Shown: positions 53,148-62,968, counted from the stretch's first letter. The stretch: 64,000 bases of DNA from Clostridiales bacterium (GCA_017617995.1 JAFZVE010000070.1:60433-124432), one strand, 5' to 3'. Translations and numbers: made by a program. Notes: a model not told the origin generated them from the letters alone.

Positions 53148-54542
53148 GTGGTGCTTATTAAACTTTCTCTTCTTCATCATCTTCAGAAGGAAGACGATGG
53201 AAAGAATAAGAATGACCAGGAGAACCACGCCTACAGCTACGATTAGAAGAATCTCCCTGATACTGATGCCGGAGCCGTCCTCTGCTTTCTCCGTCGGAAC
53301 CGGAGCCGCATCTCCATTTCCGATCGTGATCTTCAGATATCCGATCTTGTATGTCTCGTCGTTTGAGAATCTTCTGTAGATCGGAAGTTGAAATTCCTGA
53401 TTGTCTGCGACCGGATCGATCACCAGCTTTGAAAGATCGACTTCATTGCTGTATCCGTTGTTCGCCAGTTCCGATTTCACGGAGTAGTACTGGCAGATCG
53501 TAAGCGTCTTTTCCTGTACTTTCAGTGGCGTCTCGGAAAGGGCAGATTCGATCTGTGATATTGCTGAATTTACCGCTCCGGCCATTTCGTTTTCGTCCAC
53601 CATGGTGGTGGTATAACTGTTGAAACAGTACTCGAACAGGTCGACCAGCGCTTCATAACGAAGCTCGGCATCCTCTGCGCCCAGCATCACTCCGATCAGA
53701 CATCGTCCGTCTTTCTCGGCTCCGGCAATGATCGTATAGCCGGCTGTGTCGGAATAGCCCGTCTTGCCGCCGATGTAGTATTCGTAAGCAGTAGAGGGCG
53801 TCGAAACGAAACGGTTTGCGTTGTTTAAGACACGCTTATCGTTAAACTTGTTCGTCGACTCGATCGTAAAGGAAGCTGTCGTGGAGATCGTTCTGTAATC
53901 CGGGTGGCGGAGTGCTTCCTTAAGAATGAGTACCATGTCCCGACAGGTCGTCAGATGCTCCGCATCTGCGTTTCCGTAAGGATTTGTGAAGTGGGTAGAG
54001 GTACATCCTAGTTCTTCGGCTCGCTTATTCATCTTCTCGACAAAAGCACTCTCACTTCCGCTGATGTGGATAGCCAGTGCCATGCAGGCATCATTAGCGG
54101 ACTTCAGAAGGCATGCGTAGATACACTGCTCCACGGTGAGCACTTCTCCATCGTCAAAACCGATGCGTACATATTCCTTCGGGATGGTCTCGTACATGTC
54201 TTTAGTAATCGTGATTTTATCGCTCAGTTCCAGTTCTTCGAGTGCGATCAGTACGGTCATGATCTGCGTGATGGCCGCAGGCTGACGGCGGGAATCGAAG
54301 TCCTTACCGATCAGCATCGTGTCAGAGAGTGTGTCATAGATAAGATAAGATCGCGCACCGCTTACGGGAACGCCAGAAGGATCCGGGTCCAGGAGTCCCT
54401 CTACCGGATTGACCAGGTCTTCTATTGTCTCGGAAGAAGAGGTGTCGTCTTCTGCCACGACCGGGAAAGAAAGTAGAGAAGACAGAAGGAGGATCACCGC
54501 CAAAACGGAGAACACTCTTGTCATACGGTCTAACCTTAGCAT
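53127..54542 (-). CDS. DacF-like D-Ala-D-Ala carboxypeptidase homologue lacking SxxK (predicted pseudoenzyme)
   Basis: This 471-residue protein has a signal peptide (about 1-30), an S11 peptidase fold at about 55-310, a PBP5_C-like domain and a C-terminal membrane helix at about 431-453 with a basic tail. The active-site motif should read PASTTKIMT but reads PAAITQIMT: the nucleophile Ser is Ala90 and the general-base Lys is Gln93. I checked this codon by codon. SAN at 148-150 and KTG at 260-262 are retained. Fold conserved but chemistry lost implies a peptidoglycan- or beta-lactam-binding or scaffolding role. The frame is intact. Confidence 0.9.
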   Translation of the reverse strand: MLRLDRMTRVFSVLAVILLLSSLLSFPVVAEDDTSSSETIEDLVNPVEGLLDPDPSGVPVSGARSYLIYDTLSDTMLIGKDFDSRRQPAAITQIMTVLIALEELELSDKITITKDMYETIPKEYVRIGFDDGEVLTVEQCIYACLLKSANDACMALAIHISGSESAFVEKMNKRAEELGCTSTHFTNPYGNADAEHLTTCRDMVLILKEALRHPDYRTISTTASFTIESTNKFNDKRVLNNANRFVSTPSTAYEYYIGGKTGYSDTAGYTIIAGAEKDGRCLIGVMLGAEDAELRYEALVDLFEYCFNSYTTTMVDENEMAGAVNSAISQIESALSETPLKVQEKTLTICQYYSVKSELANNGYSNEVDLSKLVIDPVADNQEFQLPIYRRFSNDETYKIGYLKITIGNGDAAPVPTEKAEDGSGISIREILLIVAVGVVLLVILILSIVFLLKMMKKRKFNKHHKNPTIL

Positions 54543-54665
54543 CTTCTGCTCCTTTATACTTCAAAAAATCTTCCGGTCTTGCTTCCAAAAACACGATTGT
54601 TCATGTATCATTAAAGAGTCCGAAAACAACGAAAATAAATCGAAATAGAAATCGAGGTCATTTAC

Positions 54666-56159
54666 GTGTCAACAGTTATTGTATCGCAAGATGAGTTATT
54701 GCGCTATAACTCTCTTATTCCGTCGCTCCAAAGCCGTATCGCGGCCCTTTCTGCCGAGCACGGCCACCCACTTACATATAGAGTTAAAACATACGGATGT
54801 CAGCTCAATGAATCCGACAGTGAGAAGATCGAGGGGATCCTTCAATCGATCGGCCTCGCAGAAGCTCCGGAAGAGGCTGTTCCCGACTTTCTGATCCTGA
54901 ATACGTGTACGATCAGGGAGAATGCCGACGTGCGTTTATTCGGCAATCTGGGCGCATATAAATCACAGAAGAAAGAAAACCGGGACATGTTCATCGCTGT
55001 GTGCGGATGCATGATGAAGCAACCGGAGAATATCGAACGGATCAAGAAGAGTTTCCCGTATGTCGATGCCTGCTTCGGACCGGCGGATATCCATCTGCTA
55101 CCGGAGATCCTTGATAGGAAACTCAGTCAGAGAAAGCGGGTCTTCTCCGTTTCTGAAGAAGACTATCTGGTCGACGATACGGATGTGCCCGTAACCCGTA
55201 AAAGGAAATTCCGCGCGCTGGTGCCGATCATGTACGGCTGCAATAACTTCTGCACGTACTGTGTTGTTCCTTATACCCGAGGACGCGAGCGTTCTCGCGA
55301 TTCTGAAAAGATCTTAAGTCAGCTCCGTGATCTGGCCGCGGAAGGCTATAAGGAGGTCATGCTCCTCGGTCAGAACGTCAACTCTTACGGAAACGATAAG
55401 GAAGGGGAGATCTCCTTCGCGCAGCTTCTTGAAGAGACGGCGAAGATACCGGGCTTTTCCCGCATCCGATTTATGACCTCCCATCCGAAGGATATCTCGG
55501 AAGAAGTCATCTACACGATGCAGAAGTACAGCAATATTGAGCGTCATCTGCATCTGCCGATGCAGTCGGGATCGACCGATGTGCTTAAGCGTATGAACCG
55601 TCACTACGATCAGGAACAGTACCTGCGAACGGCGATGCTCTTCCGGGAAGCGCTTCCTGATGCGACGCTGACTACGGATATCATCGTAGGTTTTCCGGGA
55701 GAAACAGAGGAAGACTTCCAGGCGACACTTGATGTTGTTGAGAAATGCCGTTTTGACAGTGCTTTTACCTTCCAGTACTCGAGAAGGCCCGGCACGAAGG
55801 CCGCCTCCTACGAGGATCAGATCCCTCAGGACGTGGTCACCGAGCGTTTCGGAAGACTTCTGGAACTGCAAAATGCCCTGACATTTAAGTCCAATGAATC
55901 CGTGGTCGGAATGACGGAAGAGATCCTCATCGAGGGAAGGTCCGCCACCGCGCCGGATGTCCTGACCGGAAGAACCAATTCGAACCGGCTCGTGAATTTC
56001 CGGATCCCGGCAGGAATCAAGTTTAACGGAAAAGAGATAGACAGCACTGCAGCGGACTTTGATGCAGACGCTTACGAAGGAAAACTGGCCATGGTTAAGA
56101 TTTTGAAAGCCAAGCCATATTCTGTCGAAGGAGAATTGGAGAGTTTTATCGATGAATAA
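54666..56159 (+). CDS. miaB: tRNA-2-methylthio-N6-dimethylallyladenosine synthase
   Basis: This 497-residue radical-SAM methylthiotransferase modifies A37 of tRNAs reading UNN codons. The N-terminal domain has three cluster-binding Cys in TYGCQLNESD, NTCTIREN and VCGCM. The radical-SAM CxxxCxxC lies at 192-199 (GCNNFCTYC), and a C-terminal TRAM domain carries VGMTEEILIEG. A GTG start at 54666 follows GAGG. It overlaps mutS by 8 bases. Its substrate modification is made by MiaA, encoded three genes downstream. Confidence 0.95.
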   Translation: MSTVIVSQDELLRYNSLIPSLQSRIAALSAEHGHPLTYRVKTYGCQLNESDSEKIEGILQSIGLAEAPEEAVPDFLILNTCTIRENADVRLFGNLGAYKSQKKENRDMFIAVCGCMMKQPENIERIKKSFPYVDACFGPADIHLLPEILDRKLSQRKRVFSVSEEDYLVDDTDVPVTRKRKFRALVPIMYGCNNFCTYCVVPYTRGRERSRDSEKILSQLRDLAAEGYKEVMLLGQNVNSYGNDKEGEISFAQLLEETAKIPGFSRIRFMTSHPKDISEEVIYTMQKYSNIERHLHLPMQSGSTDVLKRMNRHYDQEQYLRTAMLFREALPDATLTTDIIVGFPGETEEDFQATLDVVEKCRFDSAFTFQYSRRPGTKAASYEDQIPQDVVTERFGRLLELQNALTFKSNESVVGMTEEILIEGRSATAPDVLTGRTNSNRLVNFRIPAGIKFNGKEIDSTAADFDADAYEGKLAMVKILKAKPYSVEGELESFIDE

Positions 56160-58857
56160 TGATGAACTGCTAACCTATGCTTCCGTCGACGCTTCCACCT
56201 TATCTCCGATGATGAGGCAGTATTTTGATATGAAAAAGGCTGCCGGCGATGCGATCCTGATGTTCCGTCTCGGTGACTTCTATGAGATGTTTTTCGACGA
56301 TGCGATCCTTGTGTCGCGCCTTCTTGAACTGACACTGACTTCGAGGGACTGCGGACTTGAGAAGCGTGCGCCGATGTGCGGTGTTCCGCACCATGCCGCT
56401 TCGAACTACATGCAGCGCCTGATTACTCAGGGCTATAAGGTCGCCATCTGTGAACAGATGGAAGATCCGGCTCTGGCAAAAGGCCTTGTCAAGCGAAGTA
56501 TCACGCGAGTCCTGACGCCCGGTACCGTCATCGACACGAATGGCCTCGACGATAAGAAGAACAATTTCCTTGTCTGCGTCTACAAAATCGGTATGCAGTA
56601 CGGGCTGGCGGCTGCGGATATTACGACCGGTACGATGGAAGCGACCCAGCTGATCACCGGAAATACCGCACAGCATCTCGTTAACCTTCTGTCGAAATAC
56701 CGTGCTTCCGAGCTGATCTTTAATGAAGATTTCTGTAAAGATGAACTCTTTACCTACATCTGTGATAATCTCGTCGGTGCTGTCACGATGCGCCCTCGTG
56801 CTGACTTTTCCTCCGGACTTTCCGAGAGAGTTCTCCCGGAAGGCTTTAAGGATGGAAAAGACGGAAAGAAAGGGAAGAAGGGGAAGAACTACAGTTCTTT
56901 TGCCGAGGAGACCAGAAATATTCTTGTCATCTCCGCGATCGATGCGATCCTTGCCTATCTGGATGAGACACAGCAGGCTCAGGTCACGCACTTCTCGACG
57001 GCCAGGATCTTCGAGGTCTCCGATACGATGGAGCTCGATGTCGCCACGAGGACGAATCTGGAGATTACCTCTACGATCCGCTCGAAATCAAAGAAGGGAA
57101 GTCTTCTTTGGGCCATCGATATGACTCAGACTTCAATGGGCGGCCGCCGCCTGCGTGAATATATCGAGGAACCGCTTATAGACTGTGCCTCGATTACTGC
57201 AAGACTCGATGCAGTCGAGCAGGCGAAGAATGACTTTATACACCGGCAGGAGCTTCGAGAAGCGCTCCTGGGTGTACACGATATGGAGAGACTGGCCTCG
57301 CGTATCGCTCTGTCTTCAGTAAATGCCAGAGATCTTCTGAATCTTCGGAATACACTCGGAAAACTTCCGTATATTCTGGAATGTGCTTCGCATTTTCAGG
57401 CCGGTGTTCTCAAGGAGGCTACATCGGATCTGGAAGACCTGTCCGATATCTATTCGCTTCTTGATGCTTCTCTGGCAGAAGATCCGCCGATCTCCGTTAA
57501 AGAAGGCGGTATGATCAAGGAAGGCTATCACGAAGAGGCGGACCGCCTGCGCCACGCTTCCCGCGATGGGAAGAGTATCATCCTGGAGATGGAGGCTAAG
57601 GAGAGAGAACTTACCGGCATTAAAAACCTGAAGATCAGCTATAACAAGGTCTTCGGATACTATATCGAAGTCTCGAAGGGAAATGTCCCGCTTGTCCCGG
57701 AGCGGTATATCAGAAAACAGACGCTGACTACTGGGGAACGCTATATCACGGAAGAGATCAAAGCAATCGAAGATACCATCGTCGGATCGACTGCGAAACT
57801 GATCTCCCTGGAGTACGATCTTTTCTGCGAGATCCGTGAGCGGATCGCCGCCCAGGTGCACCGGCTTTATCGTGTCGCCTCTGCGCTGGCTGTTTTGGAT
57901 GTCATCATGGCTCTCGGTGAGCTTGCCGAGAGGAATAACTACTGTCGTCCGAATGTAGACGATTCGACTGTACTGGTGATCGAAGACGGCCGCCATCCTG
58001 TTGTCGAGAAGATGCTCAAGGAAGGGGAGTTCGTCCCGAACGGCATCAGCATGAACGAGAGTGACCGCCGTATCATGATCCTCACGGGTCCGAATATGGC
58101 CGGTAAATCAACCTATATGCGCCAGACCGCACTTATCGTCCTTCTGGCTCAGATCGGATCTTTCGTCCCGGCATCCTTCGCCCATATCGGTATTGTAGAT
58201 CGTATCTTCACAAGGATCGGTGCCTCGGACGATATCTCTCTCGGACAGTCGACATTTATGGTCGAGATGAATGAAGTGTCCGGCATCCTTCGAAATGCCA
58301 CGTACAGAAGTCTTCTTCTTCTCGATGAAGTCGGACGCGGTACGAGTACATATGACGGACTGGCGATCGCCTGGGCAATCATCGAGTTTATCAGCAACCG
58401 ATCGATCATGTTCGGAAGAACGATCTTTGCGACGCATTATCACGAACTCAACCAGCTTGAGAAGACCATCGATGGCGTGTACAACGCTCATGTCGAAGTG
58501 GACGAGCAGAACAAGGAAGTCCGATTCCTGCATAAGATATCGGAGGGAGGAACGTCTGACAGTTACGGTATCGAGGTAGCGCGTCTGGCCGGAGTTCCGG
58601 CTGAGGTCGTCGAGCGTGCAGGCGTGATCCTTTCTGAACTGGATAAGAAAAAGATGCAGATCACATACTCTGAAGGGGAGGATCAGTATGAGGGGCCGAT
58701 CTCGGGACAGATCCCGATATTTGCGCCGAACAGAAGCGAACCGGATTCCCGTTCGCTTCGCTCTGAACTGGTCAATCTTGACATTTCCCGTATTACGCCT
58801 CTAGAGGCGATGAATATACTCTATTCTCTTATCGAAAAAGCAAAAGGAGACGAGTAA
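56152..58857 (+). CDS. mutS: DNA mismatch repair protein MutS
   Basis: This 901-residue mismatch-recognition ATPase is of full length. The N-terminal mismatch-binding FYEMFFDDA block supplies the conserved Phe-x-Glu, Walker A TGPNMAGKSTYM lies near residue 645, Walker B LLLLDEVGRGTS follows, and THYHEL and a C-terminal dimerisation helix are present. A Lys/Gly/Asp-rich insertion (about 236-250) sits in the connector region. ATG 56152 lies inside the end of miaB, giving translational coupling. mutL follows by three bases. Confidence 0.97.
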   Translation: MNNDELLTYASVDASTLSPMMRQYFDMKKAAGDAILMFRLGDFYEMFFDDAILVSRLLELTLTSRDCGLEKRAPMCGVPHHAASNYMQRLITQGYKVAICEQMEDPALAKGLVKRSITRVLTPGTVIDTNGLDDKKNNFLVCVYKIGMQYGLAAADITTGTMEATQLITGNTAQHLVNLLSKYRASELIFNEDFCKDELFTYICDNLVGAVTMRPRADFSSGLSERVLPEGFKDGKDGKKGKKGKNYSSFAEETRNILVISAIDAILAYLDETQQAQVTHFSTARIFEVSDTMELDVATRTNLEITSTIRSKSKKGSLLWAIDMTQTSMGGRRLREYIEEPLIDCASITARLDAVEQAKNDFIHRQELREALLGVHDMERLASRIALSSVNARDLLNLRNTLGKLPYILECASHFQAGVLKEATSDLEDLSDIYSLLDASLAEDPPISVKEGGMIKEGYHEEADRLRHASRDGKSIILEMEAKERELTGIKNLKISYNKVFGYYIEVSKGNVPLVPERYIRKQTLTTGERYITEEIKAIEDTIVGSTAKLISLEYDLFCEIRERIAAQVHRLYRVASALAVLDVIMALGELAERNNYCRPNVDDSTVLVIEDGRHPVVEKMLKEGEFVPNGISMNESDRRIMILTGPNMAGKSTYMRQTALIVLLAQIGSFVPASFAHIGIVDRIFTRIGASDDISLGQSTFMVEMNEVSGILRNATYRSLLLLDEVGRGTSTYDGLAIAWAIIEFISNRSIMFGRTIFATHYHELNQLEKTIDGVYNAHVEVDEQNKEVRFLHKISEGGTSDSYGIEVARLAGVPAEVVERAGVILSELDKKKMQITYSEGEDQYEGPISGQIPIFAPNRSEPDSRSLRSELVNLDISRITPLEAMNILYSLIEKAKGDE

Positions 58858-58860
58858 TCT

Positions 58861-60858
58861 ATGTCTAGAATTCATATCCTGGATGCTGCGACTTCGAACG
58901 CCATTGCTGCCGGCGAAGTCATCGAGCGTCCTATGTCTATTGTCAAAGAACTGATGGAAAACAGTATCGACGCAGGGGCAACCCAGATCACCGTCGAGAT
59001 CGAAAACGGCGGAATCACTCTGATTCGTGTACGTGATAACGGCTGCGGTATGGACGCGGAAGATGCCGTAAATGCATTTATCTGTCATGCAACAAGTAAG
59101 ATACGGACACTTGATGAACTGTTTTCCCTGCATTCCATGGGATTCCGCGGTGAGGCACTGGCCAGTATCGCCGCCGCGGCTAAGGTGACTCTATCAACCA
59201 AAGAACCCCTCGCAGAAACCGGCACCTGCGTAAAGTACGAGGGCGGAAAGTTCATCTCCAGCGGACCTTGCGGTATGCCATCAGGAACGACAGTCGAAGT
59301 GCGGGATCTATTCTATAATCTTCCGGCACGCTTCAAGTTCCTTAAGAAAGACCAGACCGAAGCCAATTATATCCAGGTCCTAGTCGAGCGCTTCATCCTC
59401 TGTCATACAGACATCTCGTTTAAGTTCATCAAGAACGGGAAGACCGTCCTGCAAAGCCCGGGAAACTGTGATGCGGAGTCGGCGCTCTACAGCGTCTATG
59501 GCAAAGAAATCGTCAGTTCATGCCGCCCGATCGACAGCAAGATCGATGCCATAACGATCAGAGGGTTTGCCGGACTTCCCAAGATCTCCCGTGCTTCGCG
59601 CTCGGAACAGACGATATTCGTCAATCAGCGCCTGATCCGCAGTAAGACAATCACGTCGGCCATCGATGCTGCGTATACTAATATGCTCATGAAAGGAAAG
59701 TATGCCTTTGTCGTACTGGATATTCTTATACCGTCGGCTGAACTCGATGTCAATGTCCATCCCCAGAAGGCAGAAGTCCGCTTCGCGAATGAATCTGCGA
59801 TCTATCGCGCTGTATATCACGCGATCTCCAATACCCTTGCTACCGAGTCGATGAGCGTAGATATCTCATTGTCATCTGAGGCGAAGGAGAATGTAGCTGC
59901 GGAGACAAAAAGTCAGGATGAATCCGTTCCGACTGCTTCTCCTAAAGAGACAAAAGCACCTGTCGCTCCGCCTTCGGAAGGTAAGCCTGCTCCCATACTT
60001 GTTCCGGCTTCTGAAACGGTGACCGGGACAACAGTAGAGAGTGCTTCTGACACGGTAACGGATTACTCAAAGACAATCGGAGTCCAGAGTCTCTATTTCA
60101 GAGAACCCGTAACGGAGTATTCGGTAAAGAAGGATTCTTCCGTACCCGTACCGGAAGAAGATTCTTTGGAAGCTGTATCCCATGTAGCGGAGGATCCCAA
60201 GCCTTCGTCCGTAACCGATGCTATGGCTCTTCCGGAATTGGATATTCTTCCTCAGACGAAAGAAGAGAGTATGCATGAACTACTTGCCGCGCGTGTGATC
60301 GGTACGCTTTTTGATACCTATATTCTCCTTGAGTCGAAAGATAGGAAACTCCTGATGATCGACCAGCACGCGGCACACGAAAAGATCCTCTATGAGAAGT
60401 TCGTACAGGCCGAGATGGACAAAAGTGTCGTCTCCCAGCCGCTACTTGCCCCGGAGATCGTATCCATGTCCCGTTCCGATATCAGTTTCATCGAAGAGCA
60501 TATCTCGGAACTTTCGGGTATCGGCTTTGAGCTCTCTTCTATGGGAGAGACAGAGATGGCGATCCGCGCGATCCCCGCACAGATCGATCCCCATAACGTA
60601 AAGAGCGCATTTATCGAGATGATCGACGAATGGATGCATGCAAGTAAGACCAGAAACGATGCGCTGATACTGTCGCTGGCGACCTGTGCTTGTAAGGCCG
60701 CAGTAAAAGGACATGACAAGCTTCACGACATCGAGATCCAAAGACTCCTCGAGGATTTGTCGAAACTCTCCGATCCGTATCACTGTCCGCATGGCCGTCC
60801 GATCCTGATCCGTCTTTCCGAGAAAGAAATCGAGAAAGAATTTAAAAGAATCGTTTGA
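58861..60858 (+). CDS. mutL: DNA mismatch repair protein MutL (endonuclease type)
   Basis: This 665-residue GHL ATPase couples mismatch recognition to strand removal. N-terminal ATP-site motifs are ELMENSIDAG, RDNGCGM and FRGEALASI. A long Ser/Thr/Pro/Glu-rich linker spans about 335-470. The C-terminal domain has the endonuclease metal motif DQHAAHEKILYE near residue 500 and the CPHGRP zinc motif near the end, so it should nick DNA itself, as expected where MutH is absent. The ribosome site AAAGGAG lies within the end of mutS. Confidence 0.96.
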   Translation: MSRIHILDAATSNAIAAGEVIERPMSIVKELMENSIDAGATQITVEIENGGITLIRVRDNGCGMDAEDAVNAFICHATSKIRTLDELFSLHSMGFRGEALASIAAAAKVTLSTKEPLAETGTCVKYEGGKFISSGPCGMPSGTTVEVRDLFYNLPARFKFLKKDQTEANYIQVLVERFILCHTDISFKFIKNGKTVLQSPGNCDAESALYSVYGKEIVSSCRPIDSKIDAITIRGFAGLPKISRASRSEQTIFVNQRLIRSKTITSAIDAAYTNMLMKGKYAFVVLDILIPSAELDVNVHPQKAEVRFANESAIYRAVYHAISNTLATESMSVDISLSSEAKENVAAETKSQDESVPTASPKETKAPVAPPSEGKPAPILVPASETVTGTTVESASDTVTDYSKTIGVQSLYFREPVTEYSVKKDSSVPVPEEDSLEAVSHVAEDPKPSSVTDAMALPELDILPQTKEESMHELLAARVIGTLFDTYILLESKDRKLLMIDQHAAHEKILYEKFVQAEMDKSVVSQPLLAPEIVSMSRSDISFIEEHISELSGIGFELSSMGETEMAIRAIPAQIDPHNVKSAFIEMIDEWMHASKTRNDALILSLATCACKAAVKGHDKLHDIEIQRLLEDLSKLSDPYHCPHGRPILIRLSEKEIEKEFKRIV

Positions 60859-60885
60859 TCAGAAGAGAAGAAGAGGACTAAAAGC

Positions 60886-61821
60886 ATGACCGACCAGGTA
60901 AAGGAGAAAACAGGATATCGCTCGATTCCGATCATTTGCGGTCCGACCGCGAGCGGAAAAACCGGTTTTTCGATCCATGTTGCCCGCGCTCTAGGCGGCG
61001 AGATCTGCTGCTGTGACTCCATGCAGATCTACCGGCATCTGTCAGTGGGTACAGCTAAGCCGACAGAAGAGGAGAAGAAGCAGGTCCCTCATCATCTGAT
61101 CGATCTAGTCGAACCGGATACTCCTTTTCATGTCGCGGCTTATCTCGAGGCGGCCTATGGTAAAATCGAAGAACTACTGTCACGAGGGGTGCTTCCCGTA
61201 TTTTGCGGAGGAACCGGACAATATGTCCAGGCCCTCCAGAAAGGCTTCTCTTTTGATGAGGCTCCGGTAGACCGGACTATCGAACAGAAACTTTGGGAAG
61301 AGTTTGAAACAGATGGGATCGAGCCCCTTTACAGTCGTCTTTTGGAACTGGATCCCGAGTGCGGGGAGAAAATCCATAAGAATAATACCAAACGTGTGAT
61401 CCACACTCTCGCTCTTCTGATGACCGTCTCCAAAACAACACGCGAGATCCGTGAAGATTCGACAAAAGAAGGCCCTCGGTACCCCTTTACTCTATTTGCG
61501 ATCGACTGGCCGAGAGAAGAACTCTATCGCAGGATCAATATGCGTGTCGATGTCATGCTGGAAGAGGGTATACTCGATGAGGCCGGATGGCTTCTGGAAC
61601 AGAATTTGCCGGATAACTGCACCGCCATGCAGGCCATCGGGTACAAGGAGCTCTTCCCTTATCTGAAAGGGGAGAAGAGCCTAAAAGAATGCGTGGATCT
61701 TCTTAAACAGCACTCCAGGAACTATGCCAAGAGACAGCTCACATGGTTCCGCCACATGGACGGTATCAACTGGATTCCGTCTGATGAACTCGGCAATTAT
61801 AACGTAGAAGCATATCTTTGA
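60886..61821 (+). CDS. miaA: tRNA dimethylallyltransferase
   Basis: This 311-residue enzyme adds the isopentenyl group to A37 of tRNAs, giving the substrate for MiaB. P-loop GPTASGKT lies at 19-26. DSMQIYRHLSVGTAKPT follows with the catalytic Asp and Thr, and FCGGTGQYV and QAIGYKE are conserved. It lies in a miaB-mutS-mutL-miaA-hfq order common in Firmicutes, 27 bases after mutL. Confidence 0.96.
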   Translation: MTDQVKEKTGYRSIPIICGPTASGKTGFSIHVARALGGEICCCDSMQIYRHLSVGTAKPTEEEKKQVPHHLIDLVEPDTPFHVAAYLEAAYGKIEELLSRGVLPVFCGGTGQYVQALQKGFSFDEAPVDRTIEQKLWEEFETDGIEPLYSRLLELDPECGEKIHKNNTKRVIHTLALLMTVSKTTREIREDSTKEGPRYPFTLFAIDWPREELYRRINMRVDVMLEEGILDEAGWLLEQNLPDNCTAMQAIGYKELFPYLKGEKSLKECVDLLKQHSRNYAKRQLTWFRHMDGINWIPSDELGNYNVEAYL

Positions 61822-61924
61822 TCGAGATATACCAAACAAGTATAAAATGTCGGATATATCATCAAGCCAATGAACGGGAAAGATGCTATAGTTGGAACAC
61901 AACTAACAAAGGAGGCGTTTTCCC

Positions 61925-62374
61925 ATGATCCATACTACTTATATCGGTCCCAAGACATCGACAGATCTCAAGGACATCTCAAGTCAAACATCGCTCATTA
62001 ATAAGAAAAAGAAGAGGAAATACGTCTCGGTCTCTCTGGGTGAAACACCCAGGCCGCCTATCCGCGCACACGATATTTTCCTGAATCTCTGCAGAAAAGA
62101 ATATGCCTCGGTAGAAATCGTTATGAATACAGGAGAAATCATCGAGGGAATCATCGACTGCTACGATAATGAGACGATCGTACTTCACAACGATCTTGCA
62201 CAGTTACTGATATACAAGCACTCGGTCAGTTATATCTCGCCCAGAAACGGGAAGCATATGATCCTTCCGGACAGACAGAACTACTATACAGATCAGTTCA
62301 CATTAGTGCGGAATACGCCCTGTACAACACCTAAGATGCGGCAATCATCATCCTCGAACGGGATTGGTTCGTAA
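61925..62374 (+). CDS. hfq: Divergent Hfq-like RNA-binding protein with N-terminal extension
   Basis: This 149-residue protein contains an Hfq/Sm fold at about 49-107: HDIFLN at 49-54, the Sm1 strands VEIVMNTGEIIEG and DCYDNETIVLHND, and the Sm2 motif IYKHSVSYISP at 97-106. Hfq is normally 70-100 residues; here a basic, Lys/Arg-rich extension of about 45 residues precedes the fold and a 40-residue tail follows. The usual proximal-face Gln8 is His49, and Phe42 is Glu83, while Tyr-Lys-His is kept. AAAGGAGG precedes ATG 61925. Position after miaA is the classic hfq place. Its last 82 bases run antisense to lexA. Confidence 0.85.
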   Translation: MIHTTYIGPKTSTDLKDISSQTSLINKKKKRKYVSVSLGETPRPPIRAHDIFLNLCRKEYASVEIVMNTGEIIEGIIDCYDNETIVLHNDLAQLLIYKHSVSYISPRNGKHMILPDRQNYYTDQFTLVRNTPCTTPKMRQSSSSNGIGS

Positions 62375-62937
62375 GCAGGGTTCTCAGGCTGAAGGATCGC
62401 ATGACCACGACGGTAGGTGAGACGCTTGACGGTAGCTTCGTTACCGATCATCGCGACGATAATTGAATTCATATTCGCCATGTTGTCACGCTTGACGATA
62501 ACATAATCTCCGTCACAGATGTGGGCATTGATCATGCTGTCTCCACGGACCTTCAGGACAAAATACTCAGCAGAATTGAAGTACTCGGAAGGGAAGGGCA
62601 TGAGATGATCGATATTCTCCTCGGCGAGGATCGGAACACCGGCAGTAACGGTTCCGACAAGCGGAATATTCTTGGCCGAAGAAGAAGCGAGCCGTTCTGA
62701 TTCATTCTCTTTAACCATGATCGCTCTACGCTTGCCCGGTACATACTCGATCTTTCCTTCTTCTTTCAGGCGGCGAAGATGTGCGTGAACAGTTGAAGTT
62801 GAGCGTATACCGACTCCCTGACAGATCTCTCGGACAGATGGCGGATATCCTTCCTTTTTCACATAGGAAACGATGAAGGAATATATGATTTCAAGTGTCT
62901 CGTTCAGATTGCTCTTGGTAAAACGATACGTGCTCAT
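62293..62937 (-). CDS. lexA: LexA repressor
   Basis: This 214-residue SOS repressor has an N-terminal winged helix (PSVREICQGVGI-type recognition region at about 33-55), the self-cleavage site Ala99-Gly100 in TVTAGVP, and the catalytic dyad Ser134 (GDSM) and Lys171 (TVKRL). The start is set at 62937 after GGAGGCGG; the frame stays open farther upstream to 63456 but that part overlaps the promoter and a divergent gene. The promoter and an operator-like sequence lie just upstream, so it should repress itself. Its 3' end overlaps the convergent hfq-like gene. Confidence 0.95.
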   Translation of the reverse strand: MSTYRFTKSNLNETLEIIYSFIVSYVKKEGYPPSVREICQGVGIRSTSTVHAHLRRLKEEGKIEYVPGKRRAIMVKENESERLASSSAKNIPLVGTVTAGVPILAEENIDHLMPFPSEYFNSAEYFVLKVRGDSMINAHICDGDYVIVKRDNMANMNSIIVAMIGNEATVKRLTYRRGHAILQPENPAYEPIPFEDDDCRILGVVQGVFRTNVN

Positions 62938-62968
62938 GAGATCCGCCTCCGTATATATATTTACAATA

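Noticed and set aside
53127..54542. DacF-like gene as a decayed pseudogene
   Set aside because: There is no frameshift or internal stop, and signal peptide, SxN, KTG, C-terminal anchor and terminator are intact. A conserved pseudoenzyme fits better.
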